Part shown: positions 16,703-26,625 of the stretch, piece by piece | How positions within the stretch are numbered: the first letter of the stretch is position 1 | Layout of the letters: the number at the start of each line of letters is the position of its first letter | Assembly (NCBI GenBank): GCA_017396555.1 | Contig: JAFQLS010000021.1 | Location: forward strand, 25,883 to 89,882 | Direction: 5' to 3' | Source of the DNA: Lachnospiraceae bacterium | GTDB taxonomy: Bacteria > Bacillota > Clostridia > Lachnospirales > Lachnospiraceae | Length of the DNA: 64,000 nt | Made by a program: the position numbers and the translations under genes | The notes under the pieces: generated by a model | Databases searched by the model: none | What the model was told of the DNA's origin: nothing | The model's input: the letters and a program-made list of their open reading frames with translations, nothing else

Positions 16703-18070
16703 ATGAAAAATAGCGTATATGATGTGGTAATTGTTGGAAGCGGAGTGGCAGGATGCTTCACGGCACTTCATTTACCAAAGGAATGGAAAATTCTTATGAT
16801 AACTAAGAGTAGCTTGGAGGAAAGTGATTCATTTCTTGCGCAGGGTGGAATCTGTGTGTTAAAGGATGAAAATGACTTTGAAAGTTTTTATGAGGACACG
16901 ATGAAAGCAGGACATTATGAGAATAGACCTGAAGCTGTTAGAGAAATGATAATGTCATCAAGAGCAGTTATAAACGAGTTGATAGAATTTGGAGTAGATT
17001 TTCATACGGAAAATGGAAAATTATGCTATACAAAAGAGGGAGCACATTCTACTAACAGAATCTTATATTACAAAGATGTGACGGGAAAAGAAATAATCAG
17101 AAAACTACTTGCCCGAGTAAAAGAGTTGGAGAATGTTACGATTAAGACCAATACGGAAATGATAGATATTCTGTGCAAAGATAATTGCTGTGATGGTATT
17201 CTTTTGAGAAATGGTGAAGAAGAATTAGAAGTTGTGTTTGCAAGACATACTATGTGGGCGTGCGGAGGCATAGGCGGAATATATGAAAATTCAACTAATT
17301 ATACACATTTAACCGGAGATGCGCTCGCATTATCAATTAAGCACAATATAAAAATTAAAAATATAGACTATGTGCAGATACATCCGACAACCCTTTATTC
17401 TAATAAAAAAGAACGAAGATTTCTTATATCTGAATCAGTAAGAGGAGAGGGAGCAATTCTGTTAAATAAAAATGGTGAGAGATTTGTGGATGAACTACAA
17501 CCAAGAGATGTAGTATCTAAAGCAATATTTGAACAGATGGAAAAGGATGGTACAGAACACGTGTGGTTATCAATGATGACCATTGATGATATAGATGTAA
17601 CAAAAAGATTTCCATATATATGTAAGAGATGTATGGAGGAAGGCATAGATGTTACTAAAGATTTAATTCCGGTTGTACCAGCACAGCATTATTTTATGGG
17701 TGGTGTGGACGTTGACCTTAACAGTCATACATCAATGAGGCATTTATATGCATCGGGAGAAACCTGTTGTAATGGTGTTCATGGTGCAAACAGACTAGCA
17801 AGTAATTCGCTACTTGAAAGTCTTGTGTTTGCAAAAAATGCAGCTTTGCATATGAACAAGGTTGATAAATATACAATTGCTGAGCGTTATAATATTACGG
17901 CTGAAACAAGTAGAGAAGACAGGTTGAATAGCATGTCGAAATGGAGTATAGATAAAATAATAGAAAAATATAACATAGACCTAACAGAATATGAGGATTA
18001 TGAAGGCTATACACAGAGAAAAAAAGATGCCATTTGGGCAGAAATAAATAAAGAAAAGAGGAAAAAATAA
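16703..18070 (+). CDS. nadB: L-aspartate oxidase
   Basis: The ATG at 16703, preceded by AGGAAGGA, is preferred to an in-frame codon at 16667 that lies inside nadA. 455 residues: FAD-binding VVIVGSGVAGCFTAL, the SFLAQGGICVLKDEND segment, KEGAHSTNRILY, DYVQIHPTTLY, RGEGAILLNKNGERFVDE and GVHGANRLASNSLLESLVF. It oxidises aspartate to iminoaspartate for NadA. The C-terminal helical domain is shorter than in the roughly 540-residue E. coli enzyme, as in many Clostridia. Sits 22 bases after nadA and overlaps nadC by one base (TAATG). Confidence 0.95.
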   Translation: MKNSVYDVVIVGSGVAGCFTALHLPKEWKILMITKSSLEESDSFLAQGGICVLKDENDFESFYEDTMKAGHYENRPEAVREMIMSSRAVINELIEFGVDFHTENGKLCYTKEGAHSTNRILYYKDVTGKEIIRKLLARVKELENVTIKTNTEMIDILCKDNCCDGILLRNGEEELEVVFARHTMWACGGIGGIYENSTNYTHLTGDALALSIKHNIKIKNIDYVQIHPTTLYSNKKERRFLISESVRGEGAILLNKNGERFVDELQPRDVVSKAIFEQMEKDGTEHVWLSMMTIDDIDVTKRFPYICKRCMEEGIDVTKDLIPVVPAQHYFMGGVDVDLNSHTSMRHLYASGETCCNGVHGANRLASNSLLESLVFAKNAALHMNKVDKYTIAERYNITAETSREDRLNSMSKWSIDKIIEKYNIDLTEYEDYEGYTQRKKDAIWAEINKEKRKK

Positions 18071-18921
18071 TGGATCAGATTACAGCAAAATTAAATGTAG
18101 ATAATTTAATAATGATGGCACTTAGAGAGGATATCTCAAGTGAGGATGTAACAACTAATGCAATAATGCGAGAGGCAAGAATGGGAAATGCTAAGCTTAT
18201 TTGTAAAGAAGACGGAATAGTAGCAGGTCTTGATGTTTTTAAAAGAGTTTTTGAATTGCTGGATAATACAGTAGAAGTAAAATTGTATTATAAGGATGGA
18301 GATGAAGTAAAAAATAAAGATATCTTAGGTGAAGTAACAGGAGATATTAGAGTTATTTTATCAGGCGAGAGAACGGCACTTAATTATTTGCAGAGAATGA
18401 GCGGAATTGCTACATATACGAGCAAGGTTGTAAAGCTTCTTGGAAATTCTAAAACAAAGCTTCTTGATACAAGAAAGACTACGCCTAATATGAGAATTTT
18501 TGAAAAATATGCTGTAAAGTGTGGAGGCGGACTTAATCACAGATATAATTTGTCAGATGGTATTTTGATTAAGGATAACCATATTGGTGCGGCAGGAAGT
18601 ATTACAAAGGCTGTTGCCATGGCTAAAGAATATGCACCATTTGTTAGAAAGATAGAAGTTGAGGTTGAAAACCTTGAAATGGTAAAAGAAGCGGTAGAGG
18701 CAGGAGCAGACATTATTATGCTTGATAATATGTCAGCAGAGGAAATGAAAAAAGCTATTGATATTATTGCCGGAAGAGCTAAGACCGAATGTTCAGGTAA
18801 TGTTACAAAGGAAAATATAAATGCACTTACAGATATTGGTGTTGATTACATTTCGAGTGGTGCACTAACACATTCGGCACCAATCCTTGATGTATCTCTA
18901 AAAAATTTACATGAGATTTAG
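18070..18921 (+). CDS. nadC: Nicotinate-nucleotide pyrophosphorylase (carboxylating)
   Basis: 283 residues, start codon overlapping the nadB stop by one base. It converts quinolinate and PRPP to nicotinate mononucleotide, completing the de novo branch. Typical marks: REDISSEDVTTNA, ERTALNYLQRMSGIAT, LDTRKTTPNMRIFEKYAVKCGG, HRYNLSDGILIKDNHI and ADIIMLDNM with a final DYISSGALTHSAP. All phosphoribosyl and quinolinate-binding regions appear intact. Third gene of the NAD operon. Confidence 0.96.
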   Translation: MDQITAKLNVDNLIMMALREDISSEDVTTNAIMREARMGNAKLICKEDGIVAGLDVFKRVFELLDNTVEVKLYYKDGDEVKNKDILGEVTGDIRVILSGERTALNYLQRMSGIATYTSKVVKLLGNSKTKLLDTRKTTPNMRIFEKYAVKCGGGLNHRYNLSDGILIKDNHIGAAGSITKAVAMAKEYAPFVRKIEVEVENLEMVKEAVEAGADIIMLDNMSAEEMKKAIDIIAGRAKTECSGNVTKENINALTDIGVDYISSGALTHSAPILDVSLKNLHEI

Positions 18922-18937
18922 AAATGGTAGGTAAACT

Positions 18938-19441
18938 ATGTCAGGAGAAGATAGAAGAAAAGGTATATTGGAAGATATATCCAGTTCTGCCAAGCCGGTA
19001 TCAGGAACTGTTCTGGCCAAGAAATATGGTGTAAGCCGTCAGGTTATTGTTCAGGATATAGCATTGATTCGTGCAGGAGGAATTGATGTTATCTCTACTG
19101 CAAGAGGATATCTTATTAATTTGGAGACAAAGGTGACTAAGATATTTTGTGTCAAACATACAGACGAAGAAATCGAAAGTGAATTAAACACCATTGTAGA
19201 TATGGGTGGTAAGGTTGTCGATGTTTTTGTTGAGCATAGTATATATGGAAACATAAGAGCAGAGTTAATGTTGGCTTCAAGATTTGATGTCAGAAAATTT
19301 ATGGATGATATTAGAAATGGAATTGCCAAACCACTTAAAAATCTAACAGGCGAAATGCATTTTCATACGGTGGAGGCAGACAACGAGAAAGTATTAGATT
19401 TAATAGAAGCGGAGCTTAAAAAAAAGAATTATTTAGTTTAA
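18938..19441 (+). CDS. niaR: NiaR-type transcriptional repressor of NAD synthesis
   Basis: 167 residues: an N-terminal winged helix (about 8-60, LAKKYGVSRQVIVQDIALIR) and a C-terminal 3H domain carrying the three conserved histidine regions (KHTDEE, EHSIYG, EMHFHTVEA). NiaR (YrxA) represses NAD synthesis and niacin uptake genes when niacin is present, with metal bound by the histidines. It lies 16 bases after nadC, so the operon likely regulates itself through the site at 15695-15710. Assignment by domain pair and neighbourhood. Confidence 0.93.
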   Translation: MSGEDRRKGILEDISSSAKPVSGTVLAKKYGVSRQVIVQDIALIRAGGIDVISTARGYLINLETKVTKIFCVKHTDEEIESELNTIVDMGGKVVDVFVEHSIYGNIRAELMLASRFDVRKFMDDIRNGIAKPLKNLTGEMHFHTVEADNEKVLDLIEAELKKKNYLV

Positions 19442-19509
19442 TAACATTTACCTAAAACTTCATAATGTGATATAATATTACATATTTTTTATATTGTGGA
19501 GGTTGGTCT

Positions 19510-20835
19510 ATGACAAAAGAAGAATTCGCACAACTTATATTGAATGAAATAGATGAAATGATATTTGTTATTGATATAGATACATATGAATTGTTGTATT
19601 TAAATAGCAAGGGAATAGAGCTTTTGTGTGACAAAAACGAAAGTTGGGAAAACAGAGCATGTTATGAGGTAATGTGTGGATTTGATAAACCTTGTGAATG
19701 GTGTCCTAATTCTATAATAAGAGAAAAGGGCAGATATTCGTGGGAGATATTTAATGAAAAAATTAATAAGTATCTTTATGAGAAGTATAAAATGATTACG
19801 ATAAATGGACGTCAGGCAAAATTGTGTGTTGCTTCGGATATTACTAAACAGAAGCTTGCGGCAATAGAGCTTACAAAACGACTTGAATTAGAAGAGACAT
19901 TGGTTAAATGCGTAAGAACCTTAAATGAAAATGATGATGCTGATGAGGCCATTAATGTATTATTATCTATTATTGCAGAGTATCATGATGCTGATAGGGC
20001 ATATATATTCGAATATGATGAAAATGAAGATAATATAATGGATAATACATATGAGTGGTGTGCAGAAGGTGTTAAGCCGCAGATAGGGATACTTCAAAGA
20101 CTGGATGTAGCTTTGATTGACAGGTGGATAGAATACTTTGAAAAAGATAATGAATTATGTATTTCATCCTTAACCGGTGAGGTAGACAAGGATTCGGAAG
20201 AATATAAGATACTTCAAATACAGGAAGTTGAGAGTCTTATGACGGCACCGCTTAGAATAGATGGCAAGATATCTGGTTTTATTGGTGTGGATAATCCTAA
20301 GAAGAATCTTGATACAAGGGTGCTTTTAAGATCTGTAAATGCATTTGTTATGAATGATATTCAAAAGAGAAAGGCTATGGCTAAATTATTTGAGTTAAGT
20401 TATGGCGATAGATTGACCAAAGTGGGTAACAGGCATTCCTATGTTGAAAGAATGATTGAATTTGAAACTAAATATTCACATTCGTTAGGAATAATTTTTG
20501 CAGATATAAATGGATTGAAAATAGCAAATGACGTATATGGTCATGAGTACGGTGATAAAATGATAAGGGATGTGGCAAATATTTTAAAGAAAATATTTGT
20601 AAAAGATGTATACAGAATTGGTGGGGATGAATTTGTAGTATTTTGCCCGGATATTGATGAGGCTGCATTTGAAGAAAAAGTGGCTCAGTTAAATAATAAC
20701 TGGCCCGAGAATATTACTGTGTCTGTTGGCTCTGTATGGGAAAATGACTGTAAAAATGTTAAGAAACATGTGATGAATGCAGATAAATTAATGTACGAAA
20801 ATAAGAAAAGATATTATGCCGAGAAAAAGGATTAG
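19510..20835 (+). CDS. Diguanylate cyclase with PAS and GAF domains
   Basis: 441 residues, soluble. A PAS-like domain (about 1-118) carries the cysteine-rich stretch CYEVMCGFDKPCEWCPNS common to one PAS subgroup; a GAF domain follows (about 130-290), then a full GGDEF domain (about 295-438) with YGDRLTKVGNRHSY, FADINGLKIANDVYGH and YRIGGDEF. It should make c-di-GMP in response to a cytoplasmic signal, perhaps redox or a small ligand. The RxxD feedback site is missing (position held by IFVK). AGGTTGG precedes the ATG; the lipid-kinase gene starts 8 bases downstream. Confidence 0.9.
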   Translation: MTKEEFAQLILNEIDEMIFVIDIDTYELLYLNSKGIELLCDKNESWENRACYEVMCGFDKPCEWCPNSIIREKGRYSWEIFNEKINKYLYEKYKMITINGRQAKLCVASDITKQKLAAIELTKRLELEETLVKCVRTLNENDDADEAINVLLSIIAEYHDADRAYIFEYDENEDNIMDNTYEWCAEGVKPQIGILQRLDVALIDRWIEYFEKDNELCISSLTGEVDKDSEEYKILQIQEVESLMTAPLRIDGKISGFIGVDNPKKNLDTRVLLRSVNAFVMNDIQKRKAMAKLFELSYGDRLTKVGNRHSYVERMIEFETKYSHSLGIIFADINGLKIANDVYGHEYGDKMIRDVANILKKIFVKDVYRIGGDEFVVFCPDIDEAAFEEKVAQLNNNWPENITVSVGSVWENDCKNVKKHVMNADKLMYENKKRYYAEKKD

Positions 20836-20843
20836 GTGAAAAT

Positions 20844-21785
20844 ATGCTATATTTTATTGTGAATGCAACATCAAGAAGTGGCAAGGGGTTGAGCATATGG
20901 AAAAGGGTAAAAGCTATTCTTAAGGATAGTAATATAAAGTATAAAGCATATGAAACGAAATATGAAAAACATGCTACTGAATTAGCAAGAAAGATATCAT
21001 CAAGAGATGAGAAAAAGATAGATATTGTAGTGCTAGGTGGAGATGGTACTATTAATGAAGTAATCAATGGTATTGTCGATTTTGAAAAGGTAAGATTTGG
21101 TGTTGTTCCGACCGGTTCTGGTAATGATTTTGCAAGAGGGCTTGGGATTAAGGGCAAGCCTGAGGAAATTATTAAGGATATAATAAGTGAGGAAAATGGG
21201 ACACGCATTGATATAGGAAGGGTAACATGGGATGATAATCAGACAAGATTATTTGCGATTAGTTCTGGTGTTGGGCTTGATGCCATAGTCACAAAAAAAA
21301 CTAATACATCAAAATTAAAAAAGGTATTGAATAAACTAAAGCTTGGTAAATTGACTTATGTAATACTTACTGTGCAGACATTGTTTAGTATGGATACTTT
21401 TGATGCAGAGGTATGCTGTGAAGGAAATGAAGGTATCAGTTACAAAAAAGTAATATTTATGGCGTGTATGAATTTTAGGGCTGAAGGAGGCGGAGTGCCA
21501 ATGGCACCGGGAGCTTTACCTACAGATGGAAAATTGTCGGTTGCAAGTGCTGCAGGAATTCCAAAATGGAAGACATTTTTCTGTCTTCCGTTGTTAGTGG
21601 CTGCTAAACACGAGAATATAAATGGATTTGATATATTCGAAAGCGCAAAGTTCATAATTAAAACTGATAAGTCTGTGACATTGCACACTGATGGTGAATA
21701 TATAGCAGATGTGAAAACAGTAGGTTACGAATGTCTAAAGGGAAGATTAAATATGTTGAATGAGGTAAAGAATGGAAACGAATAG
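20844..21785 (+). CDS. Diacylglycerol kinase family lipid kinase (DagK/YegS-like)
   Basis: 313 residues with the nucleotide-binding signature VLGGDGTINEVINGI, the following VPTGSGNDFARGLGI and a C-terminal LHTDGEYI. The N-terminal IVNATSRSGKG is the usual family start. It phosphorylates diacylglycerol or a related lipid for phospholipid recycling; the true lipid is uncertain because YegS-like members vary. It follows the cyclase closely and overlaps the next gene by 14 bases, so the three form one transcription unit. Confidence 0.92.
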   Translation: MLYFIVNATSRSGKGLSIWKRVKAILKDSNIKYKAYETKYEKHATELARKISSRDEKKIDIVVLGGDGTINEVINGIVDFEKVRFGVVPTGSGNDFARGLGIKGKPEEIIKDIISEENGTRIDIGRVTWDDNQTRLFAISSGVGLDAIVTKKTNTSKLKKVLNKLKLGKLTYVILTVQTLFSMDTFDAEVCCEGNEGISYKKVIFMACMNFRAEGGGVPMAPGALPTDGKLSVASAAGIPKWKTFFCLPLLVAAKHENINGFDIFESAKFIIKTDKSVTLHTDGEYIADVKTVGYECLKGRLNMLNEVKNGNE

Positions 21786-22665
21786 AATAATTGTAGGTTG
21801 TATGAGAATTAGTGATAAGGATGTACAATCAGTAAATAAACTTATTAATGCAGCAATAGAAAATGGAATTAATTTCTTTGACCATGCAGACATATATGGT
21901 CAGGGGAAATCAGAATTAATATTTGCTGAGGCTGTGAAAAATAATTCCGGTATTAAAAGAGAAGACATTATTTTACAGTCAAAATGTGGAATAAGACCAG
22001 GTATTTGTTATGACTTTTCGAAGGATTATATAATTAAGTCGGTGGATGGTATTTTACAGAGACTTAATACGGAATATCTTGATATACTTTTACTACACAG
22101 ACCTGACGCACTGGTAGAGCCGTATGAGGTTGCAGAAGCATTTGATGAATTATATAGGAATGGAAAGGTAAGAAAATTCGGTGTATCTAACCATAAGCCT
22201 ATGCAAATAGAATTGCTTAAGAAATATGTTAATCAACCAATTTTATATAATCAGCTTCAATACAGCATACCGGTATCTAATTTGGTGGCAAATGGTCTTG
22301 AAGTAAATATGACATCAGAAGGCTCGTTAGACAGAGATGGCAGTGTGCTTGATTATTGCAGACTTAATGACATAACTATACAGGCGTGGTCGCCGTTTCA
22401 GATGCCAAACTGGCAAGGTTGTTTTATAAATAGTGAGGCATACCCTGAGTTGAATAATGTTTTAAATGAACTGGCAGGAAAATATGGTGTATCTGCTACT
22501 GCAATTGCAACAGCATGGATTCTTAGACATCCTGCAAATATACAGGTTGTAACGGGAACAACTAATGCAGACAGGTTAAAAGAGATAATAAGTGCCAGAG
22601 ATATTAAAATAACCAGAGAAGAATGGTATAGATTATATTTGGCAGCAGGACATATACTGCCATAG
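21772..22665 (+). CDS. Aldo/keto reductase
   Basis: 297 residues, an NADPH-dependent barrel oxidoreductase of the YdhF/AKR type. The tetrad is visible: Asp and Tyr in FFDHADIYGQGKSE, Lys in LQSKCGIRPG, and His in ILLLHRPDAL. The C-terminal VVTGTTNADRLKEII is the NADP-phosphate region. The start ATG lies inside the end of the lipid kinase gene with GAGGTAAAG as ribosome site. Physiological substrate unknown. Confidence 0.92.
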   Translation: METNRIIVGCMRISDKDVQSVNKLINAAIENGINFFDHADIYGQGKSELIFAEAVKNNSGIKREDIILQSKCGIRPGICYDFSKDYIIKSVDGILQRLNTEYLDILLLHRPDALVEPYEVAEAFDELYRNGKVRKFGVSNHKPMQIELLKKYVNQPILYNQLQYSIPVSNLVANGLEVNMTSEGSLDRDGSVLDYCRLNDITIQAWSPFQMPNWQGCFINSEAYPELNNVLNELAGKYGVSATAIATAWILRHPANIQVVTGTTNADRLKEIISARDIKITREEWYRLYLAAGHILP

Positions 22666-22684
22666 AAGACGAAAGAGGTAAAGT

Positions 22685-22915
22685 ATGTATTGTAATATGT
22701 GTGGTAAAGAAATAGCAGACGATTCAAGATTTTGTAATATATGTGGCGCAAAGGTCATAACACTTGAGGCTAAGGTTACTAATGAACCGGATGTTGAAGA
22801 AAATAAAATGTCTGTTGCTAAGCAGGCGTTGCTGATTGCGGGAGCAACTATAGTAGGTTTGATACTTGCAGGTGGTATATTATTGTTTACGATATCGCTG
22901 ATAAGTTATTTATAA
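22685..22915 (+). CDS. Small zinc-ribbon membrane protein
   Basis: 76 residues: zinc ribbon MYCNMCGKEIADDSRFCNIC (CxxC at 3/6 and about 17/20), a charged linker and one C-terminal membrane helix (about 52-74). Such proteins are frequent in Lachnospiraceae; function unknown. AGAGGTAAAGT lies before the ATG, 19 bases after the aldo/keto reductase gene. Confidence 0.8.
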   Translation: MYCNMCGKEIADDSRFCNICGAKVITLEAKVTNEPDVEENKMSVAKQALLIAGATIVGLILAGGILLFTISLISYL

Positions 22916-22922
22916 TTAACAC

Positions 22923-22950
22923 TTTACAAGATAATAATATGTGATATACT
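22923..22950 (+). promoter_or_regulatory. Candidate promoter of the pseudouridine synthase gene
   Basis: TTTACA (22923-22928), 16 bases, TATACT (22945-22950), 38 bases before the ATG at 22988. Confidence 0.4.
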
Positions 22951-22987
22951 GTTTAGTAGGTTTTTGAAGAAACGGAAGTTGTTATTT

Positions 22988-23641
22988 ATGGAGATTTTAT
23001 TTGAAGATGAATACTTAATCGTCTGTATAAAGCCTGTTGGGATTTTATCGCAAAAGGATGCGAGTGGTTCTAAAAATATGGTTGATGAGCTTAATTTGTA
23101 TTTACATGATAAAAATGAAGCCGGAAATGTATACGTGGTTCACAGGCTTGATAAGAATGTAAGTGGCGTTATGGTATTTGCAAAATCTTCTAAAGTAGCC
23201 GCGGAATTATCAAAGATCATTGGAGAGAATAAATTTAACAAGGAGTATATGGCTGTTATTAAAGGAACGCCAAATGACAAAGAGGGAGTGCTTGAAGATT
23301 TACTATTTAAGGATTCTTCTAAAAATAAGACTTATGTAGTAAAACGAGAGCGAAAGGGAGTTAAGAAAGCATCACTTGAGTATAAAGTAGTTGATACGAT
23401 GAATGTGGAATGTGATATTATTTCAAAGGTGTGGATTAAGCTTCACACAGGAAGATCTCATCAAATCAGAGTTCAATTTGCGTCAAGGAAAATGCCTTTG
23501 CTTGGTGATGGAAAATACGGTAGCAGGGAAAATAAATGTGATGTGGCACTTTGGTCATACAGAATATCATTTATTCATCCCGTGACTAGAGAAAAAGTAG
23601 ATTGTTACAAAAATCCACCAGATAAATATCCGTGGTGGTAG
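22988..23641 (+). CDS. RluA-family rRNA/tRNA pseudouridine synthase
   Basis: 217 residues from ATG 22988 (GGAAG upstream); an in-frame TTG at 22964 would add eight basic residues but lacks a clear ribosome site. The catalytic motif VVHRLDKNVSGVMVFAKS holds the essential Asp. HTGRSHQIRVQFA and GDGKYGSR are further RluA landmarks. No S4 domain is present, so it resembles short RluA/TruC-like enzymes. It isomerises a uridine in rRNA or tRNA; the target is not deducible. Confidence 0.9.
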   Translation: MEILFEDEYLIVCIKPVGILSQKDASGSKNMVDELNLYLHDKNEAGNVYVVHRLDKNVSGVMVFAKSSKVAAELSKIIGENKFNKEYMAVIKGTPNDKEGVLEDLLFKDSSKNKTYVVKRERKGVKKASLEYKVVDTMNVECDIISKVWIKLHTGRSHQIRVQFASRKMPLLGDGKYGSRENKCDVALWSYRISFIHPVTREKVDCYKNPPDKYPWW

Positions 23642-23661
23642 ATTAAAGGAGGAAAATAATT

Positions 23662-24441
23662 ATGGCAGACTATAATCCGTATAAAGATTACAGTTACAAA
23701 AATGCATATGATGATGGTATGGAAAAAGATATTATGGATGGTTATGATGAACCATATGAGGATTCGGGTGCAAATATAATTGATTTAAACAGCATTCTTG
23801 TAAGAGCATTTATTTTTATGGTAATTGCGCTTGGTGTTACAGCATTTGTTGCAATGTATGTTGCATCAGATATGAATATGGTAATTAGATTATATTCAGG
23901 ATATAATTATATTATTTTAATCGTTGTGGAATTTGCAATGGTATTCTTAACACAGTATGCAGTTAATAAGAAGAATTTACCGTTAGCTATTATCGGATTT
24001 TTTGGATATTCGGTGGCTACCGGAATTATGTTTTCAGTTATATTTGTTGTATTTGAAATAGGAAGTATTGCAAATGCATTCTTCATAACTGCAGCACTAT
24101 TCCTGCTTATGGCTGTATATGGAATAATAACTAAGAGAGATATGGATCAAATAGGTGATTATGCTATTATGGCATTGTTAGGAATCATAGTAGTGTCGTT
24201 TCTTAATATGTTCGTATTTGAAAGCTCAGGACTTGACTGGATTGTTTCGGCTGTTACAGTTGTTATCTTTGTATGTTTAACAGCTTATGATACATGGAAA
24301 TTAAAGAAAATGAGTGCACTGAAGGGTGCTGATAAAGAAACTAAGCTGGTTCTTGGAGTATATGGTGCTATGGAATTATATCTTGATTTCATAAATATAT
24401 TCTTAAAGATTCTTAGATTTGTAGGTAGAGCCAGAGATTAA
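23662..24441 (+). CDS. Bax inhibitor-1 / YccA family membrane protein
   Basis: 259 residues: a polar, tyrosine- and aspartate-rich N-terminal tail (about 1-45), then seven membrane segments. The last part, VYGAMELYLDFINIFLKILR, is the BAX inhibitor-1 family signature. Relatives are pH-sensitive calcium leak channels (YetJ) or FtsH modulators (YccA). AAAGGAGG precedes the ATG, 20 bases after the pseudouridine synthase gene. Role here is inferred from family only. Confidence 0.9.
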   Translation: MADYNPYKDYSYKNAYDDGMEKDIMDGYDEPYEDSGANIIDLNSILVRAFIFMVIALGVTAFVAMYVASDMNMVIRLYSGYNYIILIVVEFAMVFLTQYAVNKKNLPLAIIGFFGYSVATGIMFSVIFVVFEIGSIANAFFITAALFLLMAVYGIITKRDMDQIGDYAIMALLGIIVVSFLNMFVFESSGLDWIVSAVTVVIFVCLTAYDTWKLKKMSALKGADKETKLVLGVYGAMELYLDFINIFLKILRFVGRARD

Positions 24442-24448
24442 TAAAAAT

Positions 24449-24495
24449 AAGGCGTTGCTCTCGCAAATTAAAATTGTGGAGCGACGCCTTTTAAT
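24449..24495. terminator. Bidirectional terminator
   Basis: A 12-base-pair stem (24449-24460 with 24479-24490, one G-T) between convergent genes, flanked by A-rich and T-rich runs on the two sides. Confidence 0.85.
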
Positions 24496-24502
24496 TTTGG
24501 TC

Positions 24503-25105
24503 TTATGATGCATCATCCGAATCGGAAATCAGAGATTCAATTGTGCTCCATATTTCATCACGCCCCTGCTTGGTCTGTGCTGAAAACGGAAGAATAATAG
24601 TACCCGGTTTAACATTTAATCCCTGACGAATAAGCTTTAATTGCTTTTGTATCTGACTTCTTTTGATTTTATCAAGCTTGGTTGCAATTATAATTGGGTT
24701 ATATCCGTTATAAACAACCCATTCATACATATTCTTATCATTTGAGGAAGGCTCATGGCGTATGTCGATTAGAAGAAATACTGCCTTTAGCTGTTTAGAG
24801 GTCTGGAGATAGTTTTCAATCATCACACCCCATTTTTCCTGTACATCCTTTGACACCTTAGCATATCCGTAGCCGGGAAGGTCTACAAAATATAGTGCTT
24901 CATTTATATTATAGAAATTAATTGTCTGGGTTTTACCCGGCTGTGAAGAAGTCCTTGCTAAAGATTTTCTGTTAAGCAATCCATTTATTAATGAAGATTT
25001 ACCAACATTTGATTTGCCGGCAAATGCTATCTCGGGCAATTTATTTTCAGGAAGCTTGCTTGTGATACCACAAACAGTTTCTAAATTTACATTTTTAATT
25101 ATCAT
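24503..25105 (-). CDS. engB: Ribosome biogenesis GTPase EngB/YsxC
   Basis: 200 residues from the ATG at 25105 (AAAGGG 11 bases upstream); an in-frame ATG at 25129 lacks a ribosome site. G motifs: AGKSNVGKSSLING (G1), TSSQPGKTQTIN (G2), VDLPGYGYA (G3), ATKLDK (G4) and PFSAQ (G5). It is a GTPase required for assembly of the large ribosomal subunit. Usually it follows the lon or clpX gene; here it stands alone, convergent with the BAX inhibitor-like gene and divergent from rho. Confidence 0.95.
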   Translation of the reverse strand: MIIKNVNLETVCGITSKLPENKLPEIAFAGKSNVGKSSLINGLLNRKSLARTSSQPGKTQTINFYNINEALYFVDLPGYGYAKVSKDVQEKWGVMIENYLQTSKQLKAVFLLIDIRHEPSSNDKNMYEWVVYNGYNPIIIATKLDKIKRSQIQKQLKLIRQGLNVKPGTIILPFSAQTKQGRDEIWSTIESLISDSDDAS

Positions 25106-25253
25106 TTGAAACGAACCCTTTCTATACATTTTTCATTATTGTACTATTATTTTAAAAATAATGCTACCATTTTTATTTTTTGTAGTGTATAATGTGGATA
25201 TCTGAAACATATCGTTATAAATTCCCAAGAATATTAAGGAGAAATGAATATTT

Positions 25254-26615
25254 ATGAAAGAAAAGTTAATGAGTCTTTCTGTAAGTGAGTTGCGTGAAAT
25301 TGCAAAACATCAGCATATAGGGAGAACAACAGGAATAAAGAAAGAAGAGTTGGTGGAGGCTATATTGGCCGCCCAGGCTGCAAAGGAAGAAGCTACAGAA
25401 GTTGCAGAGGTAAAAGAAGAAATTAAAGAAGATAAGAAGGAAGATAATCGCAGAACAGATTCTTTGGATGAAGAAAGAAAAGATTTAGACAGTGGAATAG
25501 TAGCGGATGGTATTCTTGAGGTTATGCAGGATGGTTATGGGTTCATAAGATGTGAGAATTTTTTACCGGGAGAAAATGATGTATATGTCTCTCCTTCACA
25601 GATAAGAAAGTTTAATCTTAAGACAGGTGATATTATTAAGGGTAAGGTCAGAATTAAGACACAGAATGAGAAGTTTGGTGCACTTTTATACATAAGTGAA
25701 ATTAATGGACGTCATCCATCAGAGGCTACAAGAAGAAAGAATTTTGAGGATTTAACTCCAATATTTCCAAATGAGCGACTTAATATGGAGAGTGGAAGCA
25801 GTAAGCTATCAATGAGAATTATGGACTTGATAGCACCGGTAGGTAAGGGGCAGAGAGGTATGATTGTATCGCCGCCAAAGGCTGGTAAAACTACACTTCT
25901 TAAAGAGGTTGCTAATTCAGTGCTTAGAAATAATCCTAAGATGCATATGATTATTTTACTTATTGATGAGCGTCCGGAAGAGGTTACGGATATCAAGGAA
26001 GCAATTATTGGTGAAAATGTTGAGGTTATTTATTCTACATTCGATGAGCTTCCGGAACATCACAGAAGAGTATCTGAAATGGTTATAGAGAGAGCTAAGA
26101 GACTTGTAGAACATGGAGAGGATGTTATTATTCTTCTTGATAGCATTACACGTCTTGCAAGAGCATATAATATGGTAGTTCCGCCAAGTGGTAGAACATT
26201 GTCAGGCGGTCTTGATCCTGCAGCTCTTCATATGCCTAAGAGATTTTTTGGTGCTGCCAGAAATATGCGTGAAGGCGGAAGTCTTACAATTCTTGCTACA
26301 GCACTTGTGGAAACGGGTAGCAAAATGGATGATGTAGTATATGAGGAATTCAAGGGTACAGGTAATATGGAGCTTGTTCTTGACAGAAAATTATCTGAAA
26401 AGAGAGTTTTCCCTGCTCTTGATATTGTTAAATCAGGTACCAGAAGAGAAGACCTTCTTCTTAGCAGAGAGGAAATGGAAGCTGTCTATATTATAAGGAA
26501 GTCAACTAATGGAATGAGAACAGATGAAGCTGTTGAAAGAATACTTGATTTGTTTGCTAAGACTAAAAATAATGATGAATTTATCAAATCAATAAAAAAT
26601 ATTAGACTTATATAA
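25254..26615 (+). CDS. rho: Transcription termination factor Rho
   Basis: 453 residues. Rho N-terminal helical domain (about 1-45, [20 protein letters not shown]), a Glu/Lys-rich insert (about 46-85), the cold-shock-like RNA-binding domain ([19 protein letters not shown]) and the hexameric ATPase with P-loop [26 protein letters not shown] and the Q/R-loop region [21 protein letters not shown]. It is an RNA helicase that ends transcription of untranslated RNA. AAGGAG precedes the ATG. Heads the conserved rho-rpmE-DUF1385-prmC-prfA block. Confidence 0.97.
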   Translation: MKEKLMSLSVSELREIAKHQHIGRTTGIKKEELVEAILAAQAAKEEATEVAEVKEEIKEDKKEDNRRTDSLDEERKDLDSGIVADGILEVMQDGYGFIRCENFLPGENDVYVSPSQIRKFNLKTGDIIKGKVRIKTQNEKFGALLYISEINGRHPSEATRRKNFEDLTPIFPNERLNMESGSSKLSMRIMDLIAPVGKGQRGMIVSPPKAGKTTLLKEVANSVLRNNPKMHMIILLIDERPEEVTDIKEAIIGENVEVIYSTFDELPEHHRRVSEMVIERAKRLVEHGEDVIILLDSITRLARAYNMVVPPSGRTLSGGLDPAALHMPKRFFGAARNMREGGSLTILATALVETGSKMDDVVYEEFKGTGNMELVLDRKLSEKRVFPALDIVKSGTRREDLLLSREEMEAVYIIRKSTNGMRTDEAVERILDLFAKTKNNDEFIKSIKNIRLI

Positions 26616-26625
26616 TAAAAAGTGC

